Shown: positions 1 to 7,423, counted from the first letter of the stretch. The stretch: DNA of 9,868 bases from CAYSND01 sp964642235 (GCA_964642235.1 CAZXOP010000071.1:1-9868); one strand, 5' to 3'. The notes: generated from the sequence alone by a model not told the origin. Made by a program: numbers and translations.

Positions 1-111
1 TATTATTAATGAATCGGTTCCAACACTATTCATATTACTATTCTCACCATTAGCATAATTAAAACTAAGCAACAATGAAAATAGCACCATTAAAAAAAAT
101 CTATGCTTCAT
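1..111 (-). CDS. Exported protein of unknown function, 5' end only
   Basis: An open frame starts at ATG 111-109 on the minus strand and runs off the left edge after 37 codons without a stop. The product begins MKHRFFLMVLFSLLLSFNY: two or three basic residues followed by a hydrophobic stretch, then a polar region (ANGENSNMN). This is the layout of a signal peptide, with likely cleavage near residues 20-22. The ATG four bases upstream (115-113) runs into a stop after four codons and is not usable. The gene lies 58 bp downstream of the ankyrin gene on the same strand, and a TAAATTTG box lies between them, so it may have its own promoter. The mature protein is almost wholly outside the window, so no function can be given. 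Confidence 0.6.
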   Translation of the reverse strand, partial: MKHRFFLMVLFSLLLSFNYANGENSNMNSVGTDSLII

Positions 112-145
112 ACATCAGGTTATTTAAGGGTTACACTACAGACCG

Positions 146-153
146 CAAATTTA
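146..153 (-). promoter_or_regulatory. Candidate -7 promoter box for the left-edge gene
   Basis: TAAATTTG on the minus strand matches the Bacteroidota TAnnTTTG -7 consensus and lies 34 bp before the ATG at 111. No TTG is seen at the expected -33 distance, so this is a partial match only. Confidence 0.3.
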
Positions 154-169
154 ACCTTTATATTTTACA

Positions 170-1591
170 TTATTTTATATAATTCTCAAATAATGGGGTT
201 ACTCTGCTAAAATCTGCGCTCGATTCTTTTGCATAGTCAAGAGCTTTCTTGACATACTCTTTTTTTATCTTGTATGTTAGGAGGAGTTTGAATTTAGGTA
301 TATATTTATCCTGAATATCGTACCCCATTTTGAAGGCTCCATGAATACTCTTCATGCAGTCATCTATTATGGAATCCCCCTCTTTACTAAGAGTATTAAC
401 ATTTTGTCCATTATCTAATAAGAACTTAACAGGATTAGGCTCTATGACGGTAAATATAGCTGTCCTGCCTGTTTCATCTTCAGTACTGATTTTTACCCCT
501 TTAGAGAGATAATACTTTTGCAAATCAACACTTTCTTTGTAGAAAAGGACTGTTTGTCCCCATCTGTCGATAGCTAAAGGGTCAGATCCACTCTCTACAA
601 GGAACTTAGCTACAGGAAATGATGTTACAAAAAAGAGAACAGTTCTTTTATTGCTATTTATTATAGTTACCGAAGCCCCTAATTTGACTAAGGTTTTGCA
701 TCTGCTTAGGTTGTTTGCTTTTCCGGCTATCATTAGGGGGGTAACATCTTCGTCAGACTTGTCTGAGAGCTCATTAACATCAGTGCCATGCTTTACCATA
801 TTTGTTACGAGCACATCATATTCTACATCATCTCTGATGGGGTTCCTTGTAAGGATTGCAAGGACTGTAGAGGGGTAAGCCTCCTCTCTGATACCATTTA
901 TGGTATATTTATTTAGGTCTAATATCCCTTGTATAGCATCATAGTTATTTGCCTCTGCTGCATAAAACAATGCACTTCTTTTCTCTTTCTTTTTCCCACG
1001 CAGCGCTGTAGGGTCATACCCTTTTTCATCATAAAGATTAACCACATCGTAAATATCCTGTTTGGTCAGCCAACTGGCTTCAGCCACTTTTAGAGCTTGG
1101 GCTTGCACAGCAGAATTGAATTTCATCTTCTTTATATCTTCGATTGCTTTCTTTTTTTCTCTTTCCGAAGTATAAAAGCGGGTCGATACAAAGAGTTCAA
1201 ATGGGGTTTGATTCATATACTCTTTATCCATCTTTGCCCCTTTTTCTATTAATAACCTCATCATGGGTGCTTTATATGCAAAATGAAGAACAGTAGCTCC
1301 ACGCATATCTTTGCCATTTACATTTGCTCCCCTTTCGATCAATAATTTAGCTATTTCTAAAAAGTTATTCTGAACAGCTATTTGTAAGGCATGCATCCCC
1401 CCTTTGGGTTTAATGTCGGCAGGGACTCCGGAGTCGAGAAGCTTTTGAACTTCGACAATATCCCCTTTGAGTACGGCTGTTACCATCTCTGCTGCTTTAG
1501 CTTCTGTCTGTGCTTGTACCTTATTTGTGTTTACAAAGCAAGTAAACAATAATGCAAATAAGAGAGTTAGTGCGATTTTTGAATTTTTCAT
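170..1591 (-). CDS. Exported ankyrin-repeat protein
   Basis: The product is 473 residues from ATG 1591. Residues 1-28 form a signal peptide (basic start, hydrophobic core LLFALLFTCFV, VQAQ cleavage region), so it is probably periplasmic. Ankyrin-type repeats (helix pairs ending in LL..GA.vn) are seen at about 33-63, 65-94, 97-122, 282-312, 315-342, 345-371 and 375-402. A more degenerate stretch at 205-275 contains ALFYAAEANN. Residues 140-200 form a Lys/Glu-rich insert and 430-473 a helical tail. An in-frame TTG at 1615 would add eight residues, but it overlaps a TAAATTTG promoter box and spoils the signal peptide, so the ATG is preferred. Ankyrin repeats bind proteins and have no catalytic residues. 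The gene is divergent from an exported peroxiredoxin, and a functional link between the two is inference. The partner protein is unknown. Confidence 0.85.
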   Translation of the reverse strand: MKNSKIALTLLFALLFTCFVNTNKVQAQTEAKAAEMVTAVLKGDIVEVQKLLDSGVPADIKPKGGMHALQIAVQNNFLEIAKLLIERGANVNGKDMRGATVLHFAYKAPMMRLLIEKGAKMDKEYMNQTPFELFVSTRFYTSEREKKKAIEDIKKMKFNSAVQAQALKVAEASWLTKQDIYDVVNLYDEKGYDPTALRGKKKEKRSALFYAAEANNYDAIQGILDLNKYTINGIREEAYPSTVLAILTRNPIRDDVEYDVLVTNMVKHGTDVNELSDKSDEDVTPLMIAGKANNLSRCKTLVKLGASVTIINSNKRTVLFFVTSFPVAKFLVESGSDPLAIDRWGQTVLFYKESVDLQKYYLSKGVKISTEDETGRTAIFTVIEPNPVKFLLDNGQNVNTLSKEGDSIIDDCMKSIHGAFKMGYDIQDKYIPKFKLLLTYKIKKEYVKKALDYAKESSADFSRVTPLFENYIK

Positions 1592-1612
1592 GACATTGTT
1601 ATTTTTAATGAA

Positions 1613-1620
1613 CAAATTTA
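1613..1620 (-). promoter_or_regulatory. Candidate -7 promoter box for the ankyrin gene
   Basis: TAAATTTG on the minus strand matches TAnnTTTG and ends 21 bp before the chosen ATG at 1591. It gives a short leader. The -33 position holds TTTA rather than TTTG, so the upstream half is weak. The box overlaps the alternative TTG start, which argues against that start. Confidence 0.4.
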
Positions 1621-1670
1621 CATAATTGGGAATTACGTTGTAAAAAAAAATATAAAATAAATCTAAAATA

Positions 1671-1689
1671 AATGATACACCCTATCATT
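1671..1689. promoter_or_regulatory. Palindromic operator candidate, Fur/PerR-like
   Basis: AATGATACACCCTATCATT has two perfect 7-bp arms around a 5-bp centre. Its inner 15 bp, TGATA-N5-TATCA, have the size and outer bases of the Fur-family 7-1-7 box (TGATAATnATTATCA), but the inner bases do not match. It lies between the divergent ankyrin and peroxiredoxin genes. The regulator assignment is inference. The palindrome itself is seen directly. Confidence 0.45.
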
Positions 1690-1697
1690 ATTATACA

Positions 1698-1705
1698 TAC
1701 CTTCG
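1698..1705 (+). promoter_or_regulatory. Weak -7 promoter candidate for the peroxiredoxin gene
   Basis: TACCTTCG differs by one base from TAnnTTTG. It lies 8 bp after the palindrome at 1671-1689, so a protein bound there would cover the -33 region. No TTG is present at -33. If used, it gives a leader of about 110 bases. Confidence 0.25.
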
Positions 1706-1735
1706 TATAAGTCTTCTAAGAATCTTAAAAGAGAC

Positions 1736-1757
1736 TAGTGAAATCCAGAAATCACTA
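1736..1757 (+). repeat. Stem-loop in the peroxiredoxin leader region
   Basis: TAGTGA and TCACTA form perfect 6-bp arms around a 10-base loop. It would lie in the leader if transcription starts near 1710. There is no T-run after it, so it is not a terminator. Function is unknown and chance is possible. Confidence 0.25.
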
Positions 1758-1819
1758 CAAAAACGGGGCGTAAATCTGAAAAGCCTAATGAGTAAGAATA
1801 ACAAAACAATTCAACTAAC

Positions 1820-2608
1820 ATGATTAAAAAAATCGTTATTAGCACAGTAATTTGTTTATCTATGTGTCTCTTTTTGTCATCAACTTTGATGGCTCAAGAA
1901 ACAAATGCAACAAACACATCAATGCCACGCATTGGAGATAGGGCGCCCGAATTTAAAGCAGTTACCACACAAGGGAATATTAATTTTCCTTCTGATTATG
2001 CAGGAAAATGGGTAATCCTATTTAGTCATCCAGCCGACTTCACTCCAGTATGTACTTCTGAATTTATGACTTTTGCAACTATGCAAAATGAATTCAATGC
2101 TTTAAACACACAGTTACTTGGCTTATCAATTGACGGATTGTATAGCCATATCGCTTGGTTACGAACAATTAAGGAGAAAATCGAATTTAAAGGCATGAAA
2201 AATGTCGAAGTAACATTCCCTCTTATAGAAGATATTACTATGAATGTTGCCCATAAATACGGCATGGTCCAACCTGGCGAAAGTTCCACTAAAGCTGTCA
2301 GAGCAGTATTTTTTATCGACCCTAAAGGAGTTATAAGAGCCATGATTTACTATCCTCTCTCATTGGGAAGAAATTTTGACGAGATAAAAAGAGTCATTAT
2401 TGCACTTCAAACAGCCGATGCTTATAGTATTGCAACCCCTGCAAATTGGCAGCCCGGTGATGATGTTATTGTTCCTCCTCCCGGTTCTTGTGGAACAGCC
2501 AAAGAGAGAATGCAGAATAAGGACGAAAGTGTTAAATGTTATGACTGGTTCTTCTGTACCAAAAAATTAACCATCGAGCAAGTAAAAAATCCACCTGTAA
2601 AAAAATAA
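1820..2608 (+). CDS. Exported Prx6-type peroxiredoxin
   Basis: A 262-residue thiol peroxidase that would reduce hydrogen peroxide or organic peroxides. Residues 1-25 are a signal peptide ending LMA-Q, so it acts outside the cytoplasm. The AhpC/TSA fold begins at PRIGDRAPEFKAVT. The active-site motif PADFTPVC (71-78) gives Pro71, Thr75 and peroxidatic Cys78, and RAVFFIDP (161-168) supplies the conserved Arg161. The C-terminal extension typical of the Prx6 group is present (ATPANWQPGDDVIVPPPG, about 205-222). It also holds Cys224, Cys240 and Cys246. The Cys240/Cys246 spacing resembles the paired C-terminal cysteines of the archaeal thioredoxin peroxidase of this group, so one may be the resolving cysteine. 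Most Prx6-type enzymes are cytoplasmic, so the signal peptide is notable. The reducing partner is not seen. The gene is transcribed alone and ends at a strong terminator. Confidence 0.93.
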   Translation: MIKKIVISTVICLSMCLFLSSTLMAQETNATNTSMPRIGDRAPEFKAVTTQGNINFPSDYAGKWVILFSHPADFTPVCTSEFMTFATMQNEFNALNTQLLGLSIDGLYSHIAWLRTIKEKIEFKGMKNVEVTFPLIEDITMNVAHKYGMVQPGESSTKAVRAVFFIDPKGVIRAMIYYPLSLGRNFDEIKRVIIALQTADAYSIATPANWQPGDDVIVPPPGSCGTAKERMQNKDESVKCYDWFFCTKKLTIEQVKNPPVKK

Positions 2609-2642
2609 CTGCAGATGTAACAAAGTCATTTAATGATTAAAC

Positions 2643-2682
2643 AAACAACTTTGATAAAGTGACCACTTTGTCAAAGTTGTTT
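2643..2682. terminator. Rho-independent terminator, probably bidirectional
   Basis: An 18-bp stem (2643-2660 paired with 2665-2682, one T-G wobble) closes on a GACC loop and runs into TTTATTT on the plus strand. It starts 34 bp after the peroxiredoxin stop. On the minus strand the stem is followed by TTGTTTAAT, so it can also serve the converging receptor gene, which ends 29 bp away. Confidence 0.88.
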
Positions 2683-2711
2683 TTATTTAGAATCTTCATT
2701 GCCGGGGAGTT

Positions 2712-5060
2712 CTAAAAATAAACCCTACATCCCCCCATCGGCATAAAACCAGATTGGTACATATATTTCTCTTTTTGAAGCACTTCGTCGTAGTATTTCA
2801 TAGCAATATTTTTGTGATTGGTGAGGTTTCCGGCTTCGAAAAACCACTCCATTGACCATTTATGAAAGTTCTGTTTCATAGCCACATTTAGGTCAATGCG
2901 GAAATAGTCGGGCAAGCGATGGGTATATGCTTGGGTATAGTCGGGGGTGTAGTCACCATGCGATTGCATAGAGAGTGGGACGTAGCGTTTCCCTCCGATA
3001 TAGGCGCATTTACCATTTACCGAGAGGAGCATATCTTTGCCCAATTTCCACTCGTAGCCCATTAATCCGTTGAGGGCAAAGTGTCCGGCAAATTTTGTGT
3101 GTCTCTCTATCCCATCGTAACCTTTGTATCGGCTATCGTACAGTGAACCTGTAAGTAGAAAATAATAGTTATTGTCGAAATATTTTTCGAGAGTTACTTC
3201 AATACCGTAATTTTTGCCATAACCTTTGTTCACAAGTACATCGTCCCAATTGTTGTAAAATCCATCCCCCATATTTAGAATTGATTCGGCAGGAGAGTTC
3301 TCCATTACTGCAATGCTGTAGAGGTATTGGTAGTAAATTTCCGTTTTCAGGTGTAATTGTTTTCCTATTTTTTGGTTGTATCCAAAAACAATTTGCCAAT
3401 TACGGTTCATTTTTAGATCTCGGTTTCTTTCAACACCATCTTTGCGGTAAAAATATACTTGTCTTGGTTGCAACTGAGAGTACATCCCACCACCCAAGCT
3501 GAAGGAGGTATTAGTAGATGCCACCCATTTTATTCCGGCACGTGGTTCTATGGAATAGTCTTTATTAAGGGTGTAGTATTGTCCATAAACTCCGGCAGTC
3601 AAACTCAAATTATCGCTAAAGCGGTGGTGCCATTGGGTAAACCCTTTGAGAAGTGTGGAATAATCATTAAAATCTTGCAATACAAAGGTTTCTCTATATA
3701 CATTTTTTAGGTCGGTGTTGTAAATAGCGACTCCTACACCGGTTTTAATGCTGTTTCGTACATTAATACGTGTGAAGAGGTTGGAGGAGAGATCATATTG
3801 TGCCTCTATCTCCTTCCCCGAAAATGAGACAGAGGTGTCTTTTTGGGGGTAACCTATATCTTTATTGTCGAGTGTACGTGCAAAGCGTTGGTATGCAACT
3901 CTATTTTCTAATCTGGTATTAACGTTAAAACGGTGCGTATAGTTCACTCCCGTAAATACCTGATTATTGTTCATTAATACATGTTGATTAACAACTCGCA
4001 TTTCGGGTTTGTAATCTGGGTCTTTTTCTGTTTCCGAGTAATAATGTATCCTACTTTTCCCTAACATAGTTACCCATGAAAGATTCCCTTTTTTTAATGG
4101 GATGTTAATTTTAGAGGTTACGTCTTGGTACTCAGGCGTTCCTCCTGTACCAAAGTTTATTCCCACCTTTTCCATTATTTTCAGAAACGAGTAGCGGGCA
4201 TTGATCATATAGGATGCCCCGGTTTTTTTTGACAGCGGACCTTCGGCACCAACTTCTAATCCATTGAAACCCATACCGGCGGTAAATTCATGTTTCTGAT
4301 TGTTACCATTTCGCAGTCGGAGGTCGAATAATCCGGCAGTAACATTGCCAAATTCTGCAGGGAATCCCCCTGTGTAGAAATCGGAGTTAGCTAACTGATT
4401 GTTGTTCAACATCCCCACCGGTCCACCTGTTCCCCCCATTGCCCCAAAATGGTTGGGATTGGGAATTTCAAATCCATCTAACCGCCATTGTACCCCAGTA
4501 GGCGAATTACCACGTACTATAATATCATTCCGCATATCGGCACTTTGGGCTACCCCTGCAAAATTAGCCACCATCCGTGAAGGGTCGCCCCACGAGCCTG
4601 CATAGCGGTTTGCCTCCTCATTACTCAACATTCTGGCACTCACAACTGCTAATTTATTGAGGGGTTGTTCTTTATTTACTGTTGCCCGTACTACCACCTC
4701 TTCCAATTGGTTTACCATCTCTTCCAAAACTACTTCTAGTACCGTTTCGCGTCCCGAATAGACGACAATACTATTGGCAATATAAGGTGAAAAGCCTAAC
4801 ATAGAAATAGATACATTGCATCGTCCAACTGGTATATTTTTGAAAGAAAATTCCCCTTTTTCATCGGTGGAAGCATATACCTCTTTGTCTCCGGTAATCA
4901 CCACTATTGTAGCTCCGGGAAGTGGCTCTTTGGTCGATTTTTCTATTACTGTGCCGCGAAGGGTTTGAACATAATCTGTTTGTTGTTTTTTTTGTGCTAA
5001 TATTGTTAAATAGCTAGTTGTAAGTAGTATAAGTATGAGAGTGCATATTCTCTGTTTCAT
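2712..5060 (-). CDS. TonB-dependent outer-membrane receptor
   Basis: A 782-residue receptor that would import a ligand across the outer membrane using TonB energy. In order: signal peptide 1-22 (LTILA-Q); carboxypeptidase-like regulatory domain about 34-115 (LRGTVIEKSTKEPLPGAT, later DEKGEFSFKNIPVG); a TonB-box-like EEVVV at 120-124; plug domain about 137-250 with NDIIVRGNSPTGVQWRLDG and IPNPNHFG; then a beta-barrel ending in a C-terminal Phe. The RGNSPTG/IPNPNHF plug signature belongs to a Bacteroidota receptor family whose cargo I cannot name. There is no STN domain, so sigma/anti-sigma signalling is unlikely. No SusD-like gene is adjacent, so it is not a typical glycan SusC. It lies 90 bp downstream of the LytTR gene on the same strand with only a poor promoter match between, so cotranscription or LytTR control is plausible. 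Confidence 0.93.
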   Translation of the reverse strand: MKQRICTLILILLTTSYLTILAQKKQQTDYVQTLRGTVIEKSTKEPLPGATIVVITGDKEVYASTDEKGEFSFKNIPVGRCNVSISMLGFSPYIANSIVVYSGRETVLEVVLEEMVNQLEEVVVRATVNKEQPLNKLAVVSARMLSNEEANRYAGSWGDPSRMVANFAGVAQSADMRNDIIVRGNSPTGVQWRLDGFEIPNPNHFGAMGGTGGPVGMLNNNQLANSDFYTGGFPAEFGNVTAGLFDLRLRNGNNQKHEFTAGMGFNGLEVGAEGPLSKKTGASYMINARYSFLKIMEKVGINFGTGGTPEYQDVTSKINIPLKKGNLSWVTMLGKSRIHYYSETEKDPDYKPEMRVVNQHVLMNNNQVFTGVNYTHRFNVNTRLENRVAYQRFARTLDNKDIGYPQKDTSVSFSGKEIEAQYDLSSNLFTRINVRNSIKTGVGVAIYNTDLKNVYRETFVLQDFNDYSTLLKGFTQWHHRFSDNLSLTAGVYGQYYTLNKDYSIEPRAGIKWVASTNTSFSLGGGMYSQLQPRQVYFYRKDGVERNRDLKMNRNWQIVFGYNQKIGKQLHLKTEIYYQYLYSIAVMENSPAESILNMGDGFYNNWDDVLVNKGYGKNYGIEVTLEKYFDNNYYFLLTGSLYDSRYKGYDGIERHTKFAGHFALNGLMGYEWKLGKDMLLSVNGKCAYIGGKRYVPLSMQSHGDYTPDYTQAYTHRLPDYFRIDLNVAMKQNFHKWSMEWFFEAGNLTNHKNIAMKYYDEVLQKEKYMYQSGFMPMGGCRVYF

Positions 5061-5150
5061 AAAAATGAGTTCTTTATTTTTGTGAAATTATAATCAAATA
5101 AATTATTGATGGTTACGATTAAGTTATGATTTGGTTAAATCTAATAAAAC

Positions 5151-5966
5151 TTAAAGGTTCATCCTCTCTCTCAATAACTTATATCCGGAAGGGCTTGCTT
5201 TAATTTTATCGCCGTTGGAAAGGGTGAGGAGTTGCGACTGTTTCTCGAATAGTTCTATTCGGCGAATTTCTTTTACATTGACAATGTACGAACGGTGAAT
5301 ACGCACAAAGCGGTCGGTGGGCAGATGTTGCTCAAAGTACTTCATTGTCTCCTCCTTCAGGTGATTGCCTGTAGCAGTATGGATTTGTACATAATCGCCA
5401 TCGGCTTGCAGGTAGAGAATATCTGTCAATTCTATAATGTTGATTTTAGTGCCGTTACGCACTGATATTTTCTCCAAGAGTGTTGCGTTAGGTTCTGTAG
5501 GCTGTGGACTTGAGGCTTCTATTTCGGATTCTTGGTTTTCGGATTGATTGTCGATACTCTCCTCTTGCTGAATGTTGAGGAAATAATTGAACCCAAAAAG
5601 CATTACTAAATAGATAAGTCCACCTATCAATGCTTTAAGTGGTGCAAATGTTATCAAGACCGAATAAACATCTTCTCCAAGAAACAAATAGACTGCCACC
5701 ATATTTATTAGCAGAGCTGCCGTTATTGCTAACACTCCAAATGCTATAGAATTAATAACCCTCTGTAAATTTGACACTTGAGGTACATTTGCATACTTCA
5801 TCAAATTCCAAAGTGGGTAGCCAGTGGCGGCTAACAGCAACGTGAATAGAGTTGTATCTATGAATAACATCCCGAATGGCAAGTCTATGAGTTGAACAAA
5901 CACCGCACTCTGCAACAAGGAGTAAATAACTGATAGCGCGGAAATTTGTATTATTTTAATTTTCAT
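5151..5966 (-). CDS. Membrane-anchored LytTR DNA-binding regulator
   Basis: A 271-residue protein with four predicted membrane helices (about 7-29, 33-55, 70-96, 105-130), then an acidic, polar linker (131-163) and a LytTR DNA-binding domain (about 166-267). The LytTR part shows ILYLQADGDYVQIHT, RFVRIHRSYIVNVKEI and LSNGDKIKASPSGYKLL, all typical of the family. There is no receiver domain and no histidine kinase gene nearby. The membrane part would therefore have to pass its signal directly to the DNA-binding domain, as a one-component regulator. The gene follows the small barrel gene with a 28-bp gap and no visible promoter, so the two are probably cotranscribed. Likely targets are its own operon or the receptor gene just downstream (inference). 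Confidence 0.9.
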   Translation of the reverse strand: MKIKIIQISALSVIYSLLQSAVFVQLIDLPFGMLFIDTTLFTLLLAATGYPLWNLMKYANVPQVSNLQRVINSIAFGVLAITAALLINMVAVYLFLGEDVYSVLITFAPLKALIGGLIYLVMLFGFNYFLNIQQEESIDNQSENQESEIEASSPQPTEPNATLLEKISVRNGTKINIIELTDILYLQADGDYVQIHTATGNHLKEETMKYFEQHLPTDRFVRIHRSYIVNVKEIRRIELFEKQSQLLTLSNGDKIKASPSGYKLLRERMNL

Positions 5967-5994
5967 ATTTACAATGTTTTAAGGAGATTATCTG

Positions 5995-6552
5995 CTAAAA
6001 TCGATATCCTATAAAAATGATTGGGTAAATGAATAAAGGCTCCTCTTTTACTTGCTTTAAAAAACTTTCGGGTTTATTGCCCGGATAAAGCCCAAAACCG
6101 CCAATAATTTGTGGGCTTAACGATAGATGGATATTCCCTATTTTGAAATTGAAGGTGTATCCCGCCCTGAATTCGTTCCATAATTCAAACCCCTTATAAT
6201 ACTTTTGCTCATTGTTCTCGTAATAAGAGTTATAAGCTGGCCAAAGTTGGTATTCGAGGTGCAAACCTTTCCAAAAATAACGGCGATAACCTATAATAAT
6301 TGTTGGAGAATGTGAACGCCCCTCCTTGTATTTAATATTTTGATAAGCAAGTCCAAGGGTAAGATTATTATTGGGAGAAAGCTGATATTGATACTGTACT
6401 CCCCAGATATTGAAGAGTGGCATCAAAGGACTTGTTTCGATAGCGTGTTTCAATGCAGAAGTTGTAGCTTTATCCTCTTGCGAAAAAGCGGGTAGCACAG
6501 TAAACAACAGCATCAAAACTGTCATTTTTCTTTTTAATTTTATTGTTATCAT
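5995..6552 (-). CDS. Small predicted outer-membrane beta-barrel protein
   Basis: A 185-residue protein that I cannot assign to a named family. Residues 1-24 form a signal peptide (basic start IKLKRK, hydrophobic core, AFS-Q). The rest is rich in aromatic residues with alternating polar/apolar stretches such as NNLTLGLAYQNIKY, SPTIIIGYRRYFW, WNEFRAGYTFNF and IHLSLSPQIIGGFG. It ends in YRF, the C-terminal aromatic recognised in barrel assembly. About eight strands would fit the length. An internal ATG at codon 10 would leave a shorter, less basic signal peptide, so the longer start is kept. The gene lies between the LiaF-like gene (58 bp upstream) and the LytTR gene (28 bp downstream) with no promoter in either gap, so it is probably part of their operon. 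The role is unknown. A structural or sensory role in the outer membrane is inference. Confidence 0.75.
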   Translation of the reverse strand: MITIKLKRKMTVLMLLFTVLPAFSQEDKATTSALKHAIETSPLMPLFNIWGVQYQYQLSPNNNLTLGLAYQNIKYKEGRSHSPTIIIGYRRYFWKGLHLEYQLWPAYNSYYENNEQKYYKGFELWNEFRAGYTFNFKIGNIHLSLSPQIIGGFGLYPGNKPESFLKQVKEEPLFIYPIIFIGYRF

Positions 6553-6610
6553 TCAGAAAAATTGTTACTAGTAAATCATCACATTAAATTACCCAATCGA
6601 AACTTGTTAA

Positions 6611-7363
6611 TTACTTTATCTCTCCTCCACCAAAGAAGCAGTTCCCTTTAATAATTAACTTTCGGCTGTGGTCGCTCGGTTCTTGTGCATGGCGTTTGTC
6701 ATCATACCCTCCGAATATCGTTGAAAACCTCATCTCTATGTACCAATCATCCGGAACAAAAATCTCAATCCCCCCAAACACAACATTTGCTTCTAATACT
6801 GTTTCCCCTTCGGGTAGTGTGGTATTGCGTAGATCTACTTCAATCCCCCCAAATACCACGTTTATGTTACCCCCTTTAAATACAGGGTCTAGCACGATTT
6901 CACGAGTGCCGCCGAAAACAATATTTTTTTCCAACCACCCAGGTGCTTCGTTTTTACGATTGTTATTATTAGTGTTGAAACATGTAATTTTATGTTTATT
7001 TATTAATCCTAATAAGATGATAATTCCCACTAAAATAAGCAGAAACGGTAGTATGAGTTGTCGTAAGTTAGTACCATCGAAAGGGAGCAACTCCGGGAAA
7101 AAATGTGCTATGCGCGGAATGATAAAAAAAAGACCAACCAATAGCACCACCGCACCTGCTGTGAATTGTTTTTTAGAGAGTTGTATCAATCCGATAACTA
7201 TTAGCAGCATCTGCCAAGATAAAAGAATTGGTCGCCAAGCGGCATCTAACCAACCCATATTAAAGCCAAGTAGCAGTACACCTGCTGCAATTAAAAGTAT
7301 TCCAAAAATGAGTACTCCAGAAAAATGGGAATTACCTGAGTGATAAGATTTATTTGATTCCAT
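6611..7363 (-). CDS. LiaF-like four-helix membrane protein
   Basis: A 250-residue inner-membrane protein. The N-terminal part carries four helices (about 14-34, 43-61, 67-87, 101-121) in the pattern of the LiaF transmembrane domain, including SWQMLLIVIGLIQL. A polar Asn-rich linker (about 125-140) leads to a soluble C-terminal domain with five FGG turns (149-152, 170-173, 195-198, 216-219, 243-246), such as VFGGIEVDL and VFGGIEIFVPD. This repeat pattern is that of the LiaF C-terminal domain. In Firmicutes, LiaF restrains the LiaRS cell-envelope stress system. Here the neighbouring membrane LytTR protein is the likely counterpart, which is inference. A good promoter (7393-7423) lies directly upstream, making this the probable first gene of an operon with the barrel and LytTR genes. 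Confidence 0.88.
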   Translation of the reverse strand: MESNKSYHSGNSHFSGVLIFGILLIAAGVLLLGFNMGWLDAAWRPILLSWQMLLIVIGLIQLSKKQFTAGAVVLLVGLFFIIPRIAHFFPELLPFDGTNLRQLILPFLLILVGIIILLGLINKHKITCFNTNNNNRKNEAPGWLEKNIVFGGTREIVLDPVFKGGNINVVFGGIEVDLRNTTLPEGETVLEANVVFGGIEIFVPDDWYIEMRFSTIFGGYDDKRHAQEPSDHSRKLIIKGNCFFGGGEIK

Positions 7364-7392
7364 TGTAAATTTGTTTTTAAAATTTTATGAGG

Positions 7393-7423
7393 CAAAAGTA
7401 ATTGTTAAGGGTTTTTACTACAA
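7393..7423 (-). promoter_or_regulatory. Promoter of the LiaF-like operon
   Basis: On the minus strand, TTG (7423-7421) and TACTTTTG (7400-7393) are separated by 20 bp. This matches the Bacteroidota TTG / TAnnTTTG promoter at its normal spacing. It lies about 30 bp before the ATG at 7363. It separates this operon from the winged-helix gene, although read-through from upstream is possible because no terminator is seen. Confidence 0.65.

Noticed and set aside
1592..1615. In-frame TTG start eight codons before the chosen ankyrin start.
   Set aside because: It overlaps a TAAATTTG promoter box, and the ATG at 1591 gives a normal signal peptide.
1621..1670. A- and T-runs in the ankyrin/peroxiredoxin intergenic region, checked for small genes or RNA structure.
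   Set aside because: No open frame with a plausible start and no strong stem. It is simple AT-rich sequence.
1771..1778. TAAATCTG on the plus strand as a promoter for the peroxiredoxin.
   Set aside because: One mismatch and no -33 element; AT-rich sequence gives such matches by chance.
5061..5150. TTTATTTG at 5102-5095 on the minus strand as a promoter for the TonB receptor.
   Set aside because: It misses the invariant A of TAnnTTTG and has no TTG at the -33 distance. Nothing else is seen in this 90-bp gap.
6696..7343. Long open frame on the plus strand opposite the LiaF-like gene (215 codons).
   Set aside because: It lies wholly antisense to a gene with clear domains, and its Pro/Ser-rich product (repeated IPPNT) is the reverse reading of the FGG repeats.
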